A DNA stretch of 64,000 nt from Gammaproteobacteria bacterium (GTDB lineage Bacteria > Pseudomonadota > Gammaproteobacteria > Ga0077536): positions 1-64,000 of the forward strand of contig JACQWY010000008.1 of the NCBI GenBank assembly GCA_016209015.1, given 5' to 3'. Both the position numbers and the translations under genes were made by a program. The notes beneath the pieces were generated by a model. The model did not search any database. It was not told the origin of the DNA and saw only the letters and a list, made by a program, of their open reading frames with translations. This document shows, piece after piece, positions 26,074 to 35,004 of this stretch. How positions within the stretch are numbered: position 1 is the first letter of the stretch; each line of letters opens with the position of its first letter.

Positions 26074-27999
26074 ATGGGCAAGCTGATCAACATCGACAAC
26101 GGCGGAACGCTGACTGATTTCTGCGTGCTGGACGGCGATCGTCTGCGCTACACGAAATCGCTCACCACACCGCACGACCTCTCGAACTGCTTCTTCGAGG
26201 GTCTGACGCGCATCGCGGAACAGTGTTTCGGCGAGCCCGACGTCGCACGCCTCCTGCAGGACACCGACTACATCCGTTATTCGACGACGCAGGGCACGAA
26301 CGCACTCGTCGAGCGCAAGGGGCCGCGGCTCGGCGTGATCATCGGAGCCGACGACGATCTCGATGCGCTGCTGCGCGACGCTGCCGCGCGTGCGGTGTTC
26401 GCGGCGCTCGTCGGGGATCGCGTGGGGCGCGTCGACGGCGCGGCGGAGGGCGATGCGCTCGACGGCGCAGTGACGGCGACCGTGAGCAAGCTCACGGCGG
26501 CCGGCGCGAACCGCCTCGTCGTGAGCCTCGCGGGGGCGGAGCACGAAGCGGCCGAGCGCGCGATCGAGCGCGTCGTGCTGCGGCGTTATCCGAGCCAGCT
26601 CCTCGGCGCGGTGCCGGTGACGTTCGCGGCCGAGATGACGCACGACGCCGATCCCGCGCGCCGCCTGTTCACGGCGGTCTTCAACACCTTTCTGCATCCC
26701 GCGATGGAGCGCTTCCTGTACAGCGCCGATCATCGTCTCAAGCGTCATCGCACGCGCAATCCGCTGCTCATCTTCCGCAACGACGGCGGCTCGGCGCGCG
26801 TCGCGAAGACGATCGCCCTGAAGACCTATTCGAGCGGTCCGCGCGGCGGCATGGAAGGCGCGATCGCGCTCGCCGCGCACTACGGGCTCTCCGACGTCGT
26901 GAGCTGCGACATCGGCGGCACGACGACGGACGTCGGCTGGGTCGTCGACGGCCGCGCACCGCAGACGACGCGCGGGCTCGTCGAGGACGTCGCGATCTCC
27001 TTCCCGCTCTGTCAGCTCCACAGCGAAGGCGTCGGCGGCAGCTCGATCGTGCGCGCCGTCGACGGCAAGGTCATCGTCGGACCGGAGTCCGTCGGCGCCG
27101 TGCCCGGACCGGCCTGTTTCGGCCGTGGCGGCGCGTCCGCCACGATGACGGACGCCGCGCTCCTCGGCGGCATCATCGCGCCGGACACCTACTTCGGCGG
27201 CGAGCTCCGCCTCGACGTCGAGCGCGCGGCGAAAGCGGTGCTCGACAACGTCGCGGGCCCGCTCGGCACGACGCCCGAAGCGGCGCTCGAAGCGATCGAG
27301 GCGGCGTGGGTCGCGAAAGTCGTCGCCGGCATCCATCGCGTCGGCACACCGCGGCCGGACACGACGCTGCTCGCCTTCGGCGGTGCGGGCGCGTTCGTCG
27401 CGACGCGGATCGCCGAGGCGCTCGGTCTGCACGATGTGCTGATCCCCGGCCTGTCGGCAGTCTTCAGCGCGTTCGGCATCGGCTTCTCGGATCTTTCGCA
27501 GCACTACCAGGCGAACCTCGCGCGGCGCGACGCGGCCGCGCTCGAGGCGGCCTGGAACGGCCTCCTCGGCCGTGCGCGTCGCGACATGTTCGCGGAAGGC
27601 ACGACGCTCGAGGAATGCACCGTCTCCGGCGCGATCGTCATGCTCGGCGGCGGCACGGAGACGGAGACCGTCTGGCAGCCCGGCGCGACGCTGCCGGCGG
27701 CGCTCGGCGGCGCGGAGGAGGCGACGCTGCGCCTGAAGGTCGTGAAGACGATCCGGCGCATCCCGCTGCCCGCACTCACCACGCCGACGCCCGGCGTCGC
27801 CGCGACGCGCGGCACGCGCGAGGTGCTGCTGAAAGGCTTGCGCACGGACGTCCCGCTCTACCGCCTCGAGGACCTCGAGCCGGGCGCCTGCGGCGAGGGC
27901 CCGGCGATCGTCGAGGAGAGCTATTTCACCGGCCGCATCGACGCGGGCTGGCGCTTCACCCTGACCGGCAACCGCGATCTGCGGCTCACCCGCGAGTAG
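26074..27999 (+). CDS. Hydantoinase/oxoprolinase A-type ATPase subunit of an acetone/acetophenone carboxylase-like complex (first copy)
   Basis: 641 residues (about 69 kDa), the size of the 70-kDa subunit of acetophenone carboxylase. N-terminal ATP-binding motifs (NIDNGGTLTDFCVLDG, STTQGTNALVERKGPR) and SCDIGGTTTDVGWV near residue 280 belong to the ASKHA HyuA fold. In the family this subunit phosphorylates substrate or bicarbonate with ATP. The second aa of DIGGTFTD is Asn-Gly here (IDNGGTLTD), a divergence from the second HyuA copy. The start has an AGGGGGG ribosome-binding site. First gene of a four-gene operon; the substrate is unknown. Confidence 0.85.
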   Translation: MGKLINIDNGGTLTDFCVLDGDRLRYTKSLTTPHDLSNCFFEGLTRIAEQCFGEPDVARLLQDTDYIRYSTTQGTNALVERKGPRLGVIIGADDDLDALLRDAAARAVFAALVGDRVGRVDGAAEGDALDGAVTATVSKLTAAGANRLVVSLAGAEHEAAERAIERVVLRRYPSQLLGAVPVTFAAEMTHDADPARRLFTAVFNTFLHPAMERFLYSADHRLKRHRTRNPLLIFRNDGGSARVAKTIALKTYSSGPRGGMEGAIALAAHYGLSDVVSCDIGGTTTDVGWVVDGRAPQTTRGLVEDVAISFPLCQLHSEGVGGSSIVRAVDGKVIVGPESVGAVPGPACFGRGGASATMTDAALLGGIIAPDTYFGGELRLDVERAAKAVLDNVAGPLGTTPEAALEAIEAAWVAKVVAGIHRVGTPRPDTTLLAFGGAGAFVATRIAEALGLHDVLIPGLSAVFSAFGIGFSDLSQHYQANLARRDAAALEAAWNGLLGRARRDMFAEGTTLEECTVSGAIVMLGGGTETETVWQPGATLPAALGGAEEATLRLKVVKTIRRIPLPALTTPTPGVAATRGTREVLLKGLRTDVPLYRLEDLEPGACGEGPAIVEESYFTGRIDAGWRFTLTGNRDLRLTRE

Positions 28000-28010
28000 A
28001 GGAACACGCG

Positions 28011-28430
28011 ATGAAGATCTGCATCACCGAATATCTGCGCATCGATCTCGACGCCGAACGCTGGGAATGCCGCCGCTGCGACCGCGATCTCGGTGCCGCG
28101 CGCGACAATTACAAACGCGGCCTGCTCGTCCACGACCGCGATCCCCGCGAGATCCATCAGCCGCTGATCGATCCGACGAAGTACAGCTACACGTTCGCGC
28201 CCGATCCGGCCTACACGGCGCTGCTGGAGTACTACTGCCCGGGCTGCGGCACGCTCGTCGAGACCGAGTACACCGTGCCCGGCCACCCGCCGGTGCGCGA
28301 CATCGAGCTCGACATCGATTCGCTGAAGGAGAAGGCGGCACAGTGGGCCGCCGAGCACGGCGGCACGCTGCCCGAGCCGGAATCGCTGCACCGTCCGGCG
28401 CACGCGCGTCACCAACACAAGCATTCGTGA
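28011..28430 (+). CDS. Small zinc-binding gamma-like subunit of the carboxylase
   Basis: 139 residues (about 15 kDa), matching the 15-kDa subunit of acetophenone carboxylase. Two zinc-ribbon pairs are visible: WECRRCDRDLG at about 18-28 and YYCPGCGTLVETEY at about 75-88. The C-terminus is His-rich. Acetone carboxylase gamma subunits share this fold. It lies 11 bp after the first HyuA gene and 13 bp before the second, so subunit stoichiometry is set by one transcript. Confidence 0.85.
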   Translation: MKICITEYLRIDLDAERWECRRCDRDLGAARDNYKRGLLVHDRDPREIHQPLIDPTKYSYTFAPDPAYTALLEYYCPGCGTLVETEYTVPGHPPVRDIELDIDSLKEKAAQWAAEHGGTLPEPESLHRPAHARHQHKHS

Positions 28431-28443
28431 GGTCGAGACGGCG

Positions 28444-30573
28444 ATGAAACGCGTATCCGTAGACATCGGCGGCACCTTCACCGACTGCTTCGTCTCCTGG
28501 GGCGAGTGCTACGTGCAGGCGAAGGCGCTGACCACGCACCACAATCTCGCCGCGGGCTTCAACGAGGCGCTCGAGCTCGCGACCTCGGAGCTCGGCATCA
28601 CGAAGTTCGATCTGCTCTCGCAGGTCGACTCCGTGCGCTATTCGACGACGCTCGGCACGAACGCGCTGATCGAGCGCAAGGGCCCGCGCATCGGGCTCCT
28701 CGTGACGGACGGCTTCGGCAGCTCCGTGCCGCTGTCGCGCGGCCGCGGCCACGGCGACGGTCTGCCCTACGAGCGCCAGCACGACGTGCCGCGCGCAGTC
28801 CGCCCGGAGCCCATCGTACCGATCCCGCTCATCCGCAACGTGCGCGAGCGCGTGAGCTACAACGGTGAAGTGTTGCTGCGTCTCGACGAGGACGATCTGC
28901 GCGGCAAGCTGCGCGACCTCGTCGACCAGGGTGCCGAGACGCTCGTCGTCCAGCTCGCGAACAGCGTCGTGAACCCGGCGCACGAGCTGCGGGTGCGCGA
29001 AATCTTTCTCGAGGAATACCCGGGCTACTACCTCGGCGCCGTGCCGATGCTGCTCTCGCACCAGGTTGCCGGCCGCAAGGGCGAGTACACGCGCGCGATG
29101 TCGACAATCATCGACGGCTTCCTGCACAACGCGATGTATCACGGCCTCGGCGGGCTGGAACTGTCGCTCCGCGAGAACGGCTACGCGAAGCCGATGCTCA
29201 TCAATCACAACTCGGGCGGCATGGCGCAATTGAATTCGACCGACGCCCTGCAGACCGTGCACTCCGGCCCCGTCGCCGGCATCGCGGCTTCCGAGCATCT
29301 CGCGCGCGAGACCGGGCTCGGCAACGTGATCGCGACGGACATGGGCGGCACGAGCTTCGACATCGGCATCGTCACCGCCGACGGCGAGAAGCACTACGAC
29401 TTCAATCCGGTCATCGATCGCTGGCTCGTCAGCATTCCGATGGTCCACCTCGTCACGCTCGGCGCGGGCGGCGGCTCGATCGCCTCCTACGATCCGCTGC
29501 TGAAGCGCGTGAAGATCGGGCCCGAGAGCGCGGGCTCCGATCCGGGGCCGGCCTGCTACAACCGCGGCGGCCGTCAGCCGACGGTGACGGACGCCGACCT
29601 CGCGCTCGGCTACCTCGACCCGAACAACTACGCGAAGGGCCGCATCAAGCTCAACGCGCGGCGCGCCGAGCGCGCGCTGCTCGAGGCGCTCGGCGGCGCG
29701 CTCGGCGCGGACGTGATCGCGATTTCGAAAGTCGTGAAGGAGACGGTCGATCACAACATGGCAAACGGCATCGCGACCGAGCTCCGTTCGCGCGGCTACA
29801 TCCCCGACGAGTTCACGATGCTGGCTTACGGCGGCAACGGTCCGCTGCACTGCTGCGGCATCGCGAGCGCGCTCGGCATCGGCCGCGTGCTCGCCCCGCC
29901 GTTCTCGTCGGTGTTCTCCGCGCTCGGCGCCGGCAACGTGAACCAGCTCCACATCCACGAGAAGTCGACCTACACCGTGCTCTTCCACACGGCGCTGAAG
30001 AAGGTGCTCACCGACTACACGCAGTTGAACGCGACGATCGACGAGCTGAAGCAGCGCGGCCGCGACGACTTGACGCGTCAGGGCATGCCGCCGGAAGCCA
30101 TCAAGTACCGCCTCGAGTTCGACATGCGCTACGGCAACCAGCGTGCCGAGACCGCGGTCGCCTACGACATCGAGCGCTTCGCGAGCGTGCACGATGCGCT
30201 CGGACTCATCGAAGCCTTCCACCGCCGCTACGGTGAGCGGTTCGGCGAGGGCTCGCAGGCGACGGAAGCCGGCGTGCGCATCAACACCGTGCGCGTCTCG
30301 TCCTACATCGACATCGACAAAGTGCATTTCGGCGCGATCATGCCGCTCGCCGGGCGCCTGCCGGCGAAGCCCGTCGGCACGCGGCCCTGCCATTTCGTCG
30401 GCGGCGCCGGCGCGGTCGGGACCGCGCTCTACGACGACTCCGCGCTCGTCCCGGGGACGTCGATCGACGGACCCGCCGTCATCACGACGTTTGCGACCAC
30501 CTATCTCGTCGAGCCGGGCTGGAACTTCCACGCATCGAACCACGGCGCCGCCTGGTTCACCCGCAAGGCCTGA
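28444..30573 (+). CDS. Hydantoinase A-type ATPase subunit of the carboxylase (second copy)
   Basis: 709 residues (about 76 kDa), close to the 75-kDa acetophenone carboxylase subunit. The canonical N-terminal motif SVDIGGTFTDCFV, STTLGTNALIERKGP and TDMGGTSFDIGIV are all present. In Aromatoleum-type acetophenone carboxylase two different HyuA subunits act on different substrates, one of them the ketone and one bicarbonate, and this pair repeats that plan. The end is 19 bp from the HyuB gene. Confidence 0.87.
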   Translation: MKRVSVDIGGTFTDCFVSWGECYVQAKALTTHHNLAAGFNEALELATSELGITKFDLLSQVDSVRYSTTLGTNALIERKGPRIGLLVTDGFGSSVPLSRGRGHGDGLPYERQHDVPRAVRPEPIVPIPLIRNVRERVSYNGEVLLRLDEDDLRGKLRDLVDQGAETLVVQLANSVVNPAHELRVREIFLEEYPGYYLGAVPMLLSHQVAGRKGEYTRAMSTIIDGFLHNAMYHGLGGLELSLRENGYAKPMLINHNSGGMAQLNSTDALQTVHSGPVAGIAASEHLARETGLGNVIATDMGGTSFDIGIVTADGEKHYDFNPVIDRWLVSIPMVHLVTLGAGGGSIASYDPLLKRVKIGPESAGSDPGPACYNRGGRQPTVTDADLALGYLDPNNYAKGRIKLNARRAERALLEALGGALGADVIAISKVVKETVDHNMANGIATELRSRGYIPDEFTMLAYGGNGPLHCCGIASALGIGRVLAPPFSSVFSALGAGNVNQLHIHEKSTYTVLFHTALKKVLTDYTQLNATIDELKQRGRDDLTRQGMPPEAIKYRLEFDMRYGNQRAETAVAYDIERFASVHDALGLIEAFHRRYGERFGEGSQATEAGVRINTVRVSSYIDIDKVHFGAIMPLAGRLPAKPVGTRPCHFVGGAGAVGTALYDDSALVPGTSIDGPAVITTFATTYLVEPGWNFHASNHGAAWFTRKA

Positions 30574-30592
30574 GCGCCTCCGGAGAAACACC

Positions 30593-32878
30593 ATGAACGT
30601 CGAAAGCAAACTCGATACCGGGGGCGCGACGCTGTCCGCCCAAGAGCAGCAACTGCTGAACGAATTTCTCGCCGAGAACCAGCTCTTCTACGGGCCGGAT
30701 CCGGAGATCATGCGCAACCATTCGCTCTCGGCGCGCAGCCCCGGGGAGGAGCGGGCGCTGACCATGGGACTCGACCCGAACCGCATGAACCTCGTCCGCG
30801 GCCGCATCGGCTCGGCGCTCGAGGAAGCGTTCACGATGGTGGAACAGACCGGCGTCGCGCCGGGCGCGAAGTGGGGCGACCTCGTCTCCGCGGTGTTCAC
30901 GGCGAGCGGCGACATGTCGCAGATCGGTCCGCACGGCATCGCGGTGTTCGCCTCGGTCTGCCATTACCCCGTGCGCTTCGTGCGCAAGTACTGGCTGAAC
31001 GATCCGTCCGTCGGCGTGCGCGACGGCGACGCTTTCATCCACAACGATTCACGCTTCGGCAACATTCACAACACCGATCAGAGCATGATCATGCCGCTCT
31101 ACCACGAGGGCGAGATCGTGTGCTGGATGGCGGCGACGATCCACGAGGGCGAGTGCGGCGCGATAGAACCGGGCGGCATGCCGTCGATCGCGGAATCGAA
31201 GTTCGACGAAGGCTTGAAGATGTGTCCCTTCAAGTGCGCCGAGAATTTCCAGTTGAAGCGCGATCTCGTGAACTTCCTCCAGAACTCGGTGCGCGATCCG
31301 AAGCTCCAGCTCTTCGACATGAAGGTCAAGCTGCACGCGGTGATCCGGCTGCGCGAGCGGCTGCTCGCGGTGATCGAGGAATTCGGCAAGGAATACCTCA
31401 TCGCGACGCTGCGCCAGACGCTCGAGGACACGGAAGCCGAGGTCCGTCGCCGCATCGGCGAGATGCCGGACGGCACGGTGCGCATCAACACGTTCATCGA
31501 CAACGATCTGCGCGAGCACATCCTCGGCAAGTGGCCGCTCGAGGTCACCGTCGAGGGTGAACGCATGATCTTCGACTTCCGCGGTGCCTGCCCGGAGCTC
31601 AGGAACCGGTCCATCAACGCGAACCTCGCCTCGCTCAAGACCTGCCTGATGTCGAACCTCGCGATCTACGTGTGGCCGGACCTGCCGCCGAACCAGGCCG
31701 TGTTCAGCCCGGTCGAGGTGCTGACGAACCGCAATTCGCTGGTCGATCCCTCCGACGAGGCGCCGGTCGCGATGAGCCTCATCCCGCTGTTCCGCGCGCT
31801 CGGTGCGCCGGCGCAGGTGATGGCGAAATTCCTCTATTGTCTGCCGAAGCGCTACACGGCGATCAACGCGCCGCACTACAACCAGCCGGCGACGTTCGTC
31901 TATGGCGGGCTCACGCAGCATCTCGAGGTGACCGGCAATTTCTGCGCGGACATCAACGGCAACGGGGCGGGCGGGCGCGAGGACAACGACGGCGAGCACG
32001 CGATGTCGCCGGTGTTCGGCGCATTCGCGGACACCGGCGAGTTCGAACTCGCGGAAGAGGAGCTGCCGTTCGTGCGTCTCGTCGCGCAGCAGTTGACGAA
32101 GGATCGCATCGGCTTCGGCAAGCACCGCGGTGGTCTCGGCTACGAGCAGATAGTCACGGTCAAGGGCTCGAACATGTTCGGCTTCATGACCGGCCAGTGC
32201 GGCGCGAAGCATCCTTCTGCCTACGGCCTCTTCGGCGGCTACGGCTGCCCGGCTTATCCGCTCGCGAAGATCAAGGACGTGAACATCTTCGAGGTGATGG
32301 ACAGCAATCCCGAGCTCGTGAAGTTCTCGATGATCGATCTGATGAACGAGCAGGCGATCCCCGGCGCGCGTTACGTGATGCAGGACGCGGGCATGAATTT
32401 CGAGCTCGCCGGCGAAGGCGAGGTCTACATGATCTGCCAGGGTGCGGGTGGCGGGTACGGCGACGTGCTCGAGCGCCTGCCCGAGGACGTCATGCGGGAC
32501 GTCGAGGAAGCACTGCTCTCGCCGCGTCTCGCCCGCGAAATCTACTTCGTGACCTTCGACGAGCAGACGCTGGTCGTGGATGCGCCGGCGACGACGGCGG
32601 CCCGGGCGGCGGAGCGCGCGGCGCGGAAGGCGCGCGGCATTCCGTTCGATGCGTTCTGCGCAGCCTGGGTGAAGCCCGAACCCGATCCGGCCTTGCCCTA
32701 CCTCGGGGCCTGGGGTCCGAACGACGGGCCCGTCATCGCGAACCCGCCGGGCGGCGTACGCGTCGTGATGGCGCCGGATGCGGTGGACGGCGTGATGCTG
32801 TCGAACCCGAAGGACCGCCGCATCGCCGAGCTCGAAGCCGAGGTCGCGGCATTGAAGGCGAAGCTCGCCGCTGCCTGA
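30593..32878 (+). CDS. Hydantoinase B-type carboxylating subunit
   Basis: 761 residues (about 84 kDa), similar to the 87-kDa HyuB-like subunit of acetophenone carboxylase, from the ATG at 30593 (CGGAGAAAC upstream). Motifs include GDMSQIGPHGIAVFASVCHY, NDPSVGVRDGDAFIHNDSRF and HNTDQSMIMPLYHEG, the metal and substrate region of HyuB. The C-terminus ends with a short coiled coil (RRIAELEAEVAALKAKL). The four genes match ApcABCD-like subunits. The fifth one (ApcE-like, about 34 kDa) is absent here. Confidence 0.88.
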   Translation: MNVESKLDTGGATLSAQEQQLLNEFLAENQLFYGPDPEIMRNHSLSARSPGEERALTMGLDPNRMNLVRGRIGSALEEAFTMVEQTGVAPGAKWGDLVSAVFTASGDMSQIGPHGIAVFASVCHYPVRFVRKYWLNDPSVGVRDGDAFIHNDSRFGNIHNTDQSMIMPLYHEGEIVCWMAATIHEGECGAIEPGGMPSIAESKFDEGLKMCPFKCAENFQLKRDLVNFLQNSVRDPKLQLFDMKVKLHAVIRLRERLLAVIEEFGKEYLIATLRQTLEDTEAEVRRRIGEMPDGTVRINTFIDNDLREHILGKWPLEVTVEGERMIFDFRGACPELRNRSINANLASLKTCLMSNLAIYVWPDLPPNQAVFSPVEVLTNRNSLVDPSDEAPVAMSLIPLFRALGAPAQVMAKFLYCLPKRYTAINAPHYNQPATFVYGGLTQHLEVTGNFCADINGNGAGGREDNDGEHAMSPVFGAFADTGEFELAEEELPFVRLVAQQLTKDRIGFGKHRGGLGYEQIVTVKGSNMFGFMTGQCGAKHPSAYGLFGGYGCPAYPLAKIKDVNIFEVMDSNPELVKFSMIDLMNEQAIPGARYVMQDAGMNFELAGEGEVYMICQGAGGGYGDVLERLPEDVMRDVEEALLSPRLAREIYFVTFDEQTLVVDAPATTAARAAERAARKARGIPFDAFCAAWVKPEPDPALPYLGAWGPNDGPVIANPPGGVRVVMAPDAVDGVMLSNPKDRRIAELEAEVAALKAKLAAA

Positions 32879-32882
32879 GGTC

Positions 32883-32900
32883 GCGGGCCTCCCGGCCCGC
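32883..32900. terminator. Bidirectional terminator-like hairpin between convergent genes
   Basis: GCGGGCC (32883-32889) and GGCCCGC (32894-32900) form a perfect 7-bp stem with a TCCC loop. It lies in the 30-bp gap between the HyuB gene on the plus strand and the response regulator gene on the minus strand. Confidence 0.6.
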
Positions 32901-32908
32901 CGGGGCGC

Positions 32909-33853
32909 TCAGCTCCCGGCGGCCTCCCGCCGCTTGCGACACACCACCGTGTTGCCCGGCGCGTGGTATTCGACGCTGTCGAAGCACAGCAGGCGCGCGA
33001 TCGCGATGCCGCGACCGTGATTGTCGAGAGCGCGGGCGGGATCCATGACGAGAAAGGGCCGCCAGTCGAACCCGCGGCCTTCGTCGCTGACGGTGAGCAC
33101 GAGCTCCTGCGGCGTGCGTTCCAGCCTGAGCGTGGCACGGCGCTCGCGGTAGCGCGGATCCGCGAGCCGGCGCCTGATCTCGAGCTCCCAGGTCCCGGCC
33201 TCGTTCAGCAGCGTCTTCTCCGCGTAACCGATTTCCAGATTGCCGTGCTCCACGGCATTCAGCATGAACTCGCGGATCCCGCTCAGCACGTCGGTCGGCC
33301 GCGGATAGAGCGCGGCGACGTAGGATGCGATGTGCAGTACGTCCTCGAGCGTGCTGAATGCGAAGCTGCAGCTCGCGAGCCGGTTCAGCGCGGCGTTCGC
33401 CTGCTCGAGCTCGGCATTCAGTGCGACGACGTTCGCGCTGTTGTCGAGCGCATGGCGGACGACGGTGCGCAAGGCGCGCTGGTCGAAGGGTTTCGGCAGG
33501 TAGAAGAACACGCCGGCCTCGATGCCGTCGGCGATCTCGGACGGCGAGGACGCGGACGTTTCCATGATCACCGGCAGACGGCGCAGCCGCTCGTCTTCGC
33601 GCAGGCGCTGCATCACGGCGAGCCCGTCGAGACGCGGCATGAGCCGGTCGAGCAGCAGCATGTCGGCCTTACCGCCCGCGAGCAGATAGTCGAGACCGCG
33701 TTCGGGATCGTCGAAGCAGGTCAGCTCGTAGTGATCACCGCTCAGGAATTCCTCGATCACCAGGAGCGTCGTCGGATCGTCGTCGATCGCGACGATGTGG
33801 AAAGACTGGGTGCGCGCCGCTTCCGCGATCGCCAGCCGTTCGGCCGGGCACAT
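32909..33853 (-). CDS. Response regulator with serine-kinase-like HATPase domain
   Basis: 314 residues from the ATG at 33853, which overlaps the stop of the HD-GYP gene. The N-terminal receiver has the acidic pocket DDD at 24-26 and phospho-acceptor Asp69 in LLLDRLMPRLDG. The C-terminal half is a RsbW-like HATPase (FMLNAVEHGNLEIGY; VSDEGRGFDW; DNHGRGIAIARLL), the type of anti-sigma serine kinase. The likely job is phosphorylation-controlled partner switching. Third gene of the -strand signalling operon. The STAS gene at 42686 could be its partner, but it is 9 kb away. Confidence 0.88.
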   Translation of the reverse strand: MCPAERLAIAEAARTQSFHIVAIDDDPTTLLVIEEFLSGDHYELTCFDDPERGLDYLLAGGKADMLLLDRLMPRLDGLAVMQRLREDERLRRLPVIMETSASSPSEIADGIEAGVFFYLPKPFDQRALRTVVRHALDNSANVVALNAELEQANAALNRLASCSFAFSTLEDVLHIASYVAALYPRPTDVLSGIREFMLNAVEHGNLEIGYAEKTLLNEAGTWELEIRRRLADPRYRERRATLRLERTPQELVLTVSDEGRGFDWRPFLVMDPARALDNHGRGIAIARLLCFDSVEYHAPGNTVVCRKRREAAGS

Positions 33854-35004
33854 CAGCGTGCCTCCGCGAGGTGGTCGTCGCGGAATTCGCCGGCGATCTC
33901 GCGGAACGAGTTCCGCTCGCGCAGCAGGGCATCGACGACTTCCGGATCGAAGTGCTCGCCGCGTTCGGCGGCGATCATCGCGATCGCGTCGTCGTGGCTG
34001 AACGCCGGCTTGTAGACGCGCTTCGAAATCAGCGCGTCGTAGACGTCGGCGACGGCCATGAGTCTCGCGGACGTCGGGATGGCCTCGCCGGCGAGGCCTT
34101 GCGGGTAGCCGCTGCCGTTCCAGCGTTCGTGGTGCCCGTAGGCGATCTCGGCGGCGTAGCGCAGATAGCCGGTCTCGGAATTCGTGAATTCGGCGCCGGC
34201 GGCGACGATGGCGGAATACCCGCGCTCGCAATGCGTCTTCATCACTTCGAACTCCTGCGGGGTCAGCTTGCCGGGTTTGAGCAGGATGGCATCCGGAATC
34301 GCCACTTTGCCGACGTCGTGCAACGGCGCCGACTTGAACAGCAGCGCGATCGCGTCATCGGTCAGCGTTGCGCCGAAACGCGGATGGGAGCGGAGCGCCA
34401 CGGCGAGCGTCTTCACGTAGTGCTGGGTGCGGCGGATGTGATTGCCCGTCTCGTCGTCCCGCGCTTCGGCGAGCGCGCAGAACGCACTGATCGTCGCGCT
34501 CTGGGCCGCAATCACCTGCTGCTTGCGCCGGACGAGCTCCTCGTGCTGCCAGACGAGCTCCTGGGTACGTGCCGCGACGAGTTGTTCGAGATCCTCGGCG
34601 CGCTGCTTGAGCAGTCGCGAGGCGCGGTGGGAGTGCACGGCGTTGCGCACTCGCGTCAGCACGACCGGCGGCGAGAACGGCTTGTGAATGAAATCGTGGG
34701 CGCCGAGCGCGAGCCCTTTCTCCTCTTCCGCCGAGGTCCTGAGTCCGCTCAGGAAGATGATCGGGATGTCGTAGGTCGATGCATCCGCTTTCAGGCGACG
34801 GCAGACTTCGAAGCCGTCGAGGCCGGCCATCATGATGTCGAGCAGCACGACGTCGCACGCGCCGCCGCGCGCCAGGTAGTCGAGCGCCTGCTGGCCGTTG
34901 CCGAAGGTATGCATGTTGAAGTGGACCCCGAGCAGGTCCTCGAGGATGAGGAGGATGTCGGCTTTGTCGTCGACCGCGACGACATGAGCAGCGTGGTGCA
35001 TCAT
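33853..35004 (-). CDS. Response regulator with HD-GYP cyclic-di-GMP phosphodiesterase domain
   Basis: 383 residues from the ATG at 35004. Receiver domain (1-120) with phospho-acceptor Asp56 (LLDIMMAGLDG), then a coiled coil (LLKQRAEDLEQLVAARTQ), then an HD-GYP domain. The metal-site motifs are intact: HDVGKVAIPD, HHERWNGSGYP and the region ADVYDAL. It should degrade cyclic-di-GMP when phosphorylated, most likely by the hybrid kinase encoded just upstream. Both ends overlap neighbours by ATGA, so the three proteins are made together. Confidence 0.93.
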   Translation of the reverse strand: MMHHAAHVVAVDDKADILLILEDLLGVHFNMHTFGNGQQALDYLARGGACDVVLLDIMMAGLDGFEVCRRLKADASTYDIPIIFLSGLRTSAEEEKGLALGAHDFIHKPFSPPVVLTRVRNAVHSHRASRLLKQRAEDLEQLVAARTQELVWQHEELVRRKQQVIAAQSATISAFCALAEARDDETGNHIRRTQHYVKTLAVALRSHPRFGATLTDDAIALLFKSAPLHDVGKVAIPDAILLKPGKLTPQEFEVMKTHCERGYSAIVAAGAEFTNSETGYLRYAAEIAYGHHERWNGSGYPQGLAGEAIPTSARLMAVADVYDALISKRVYKPAFSHDDAIAMIAAERGEHFDPEVVDALLRERNSFREIAGEFRDDHLAEAR

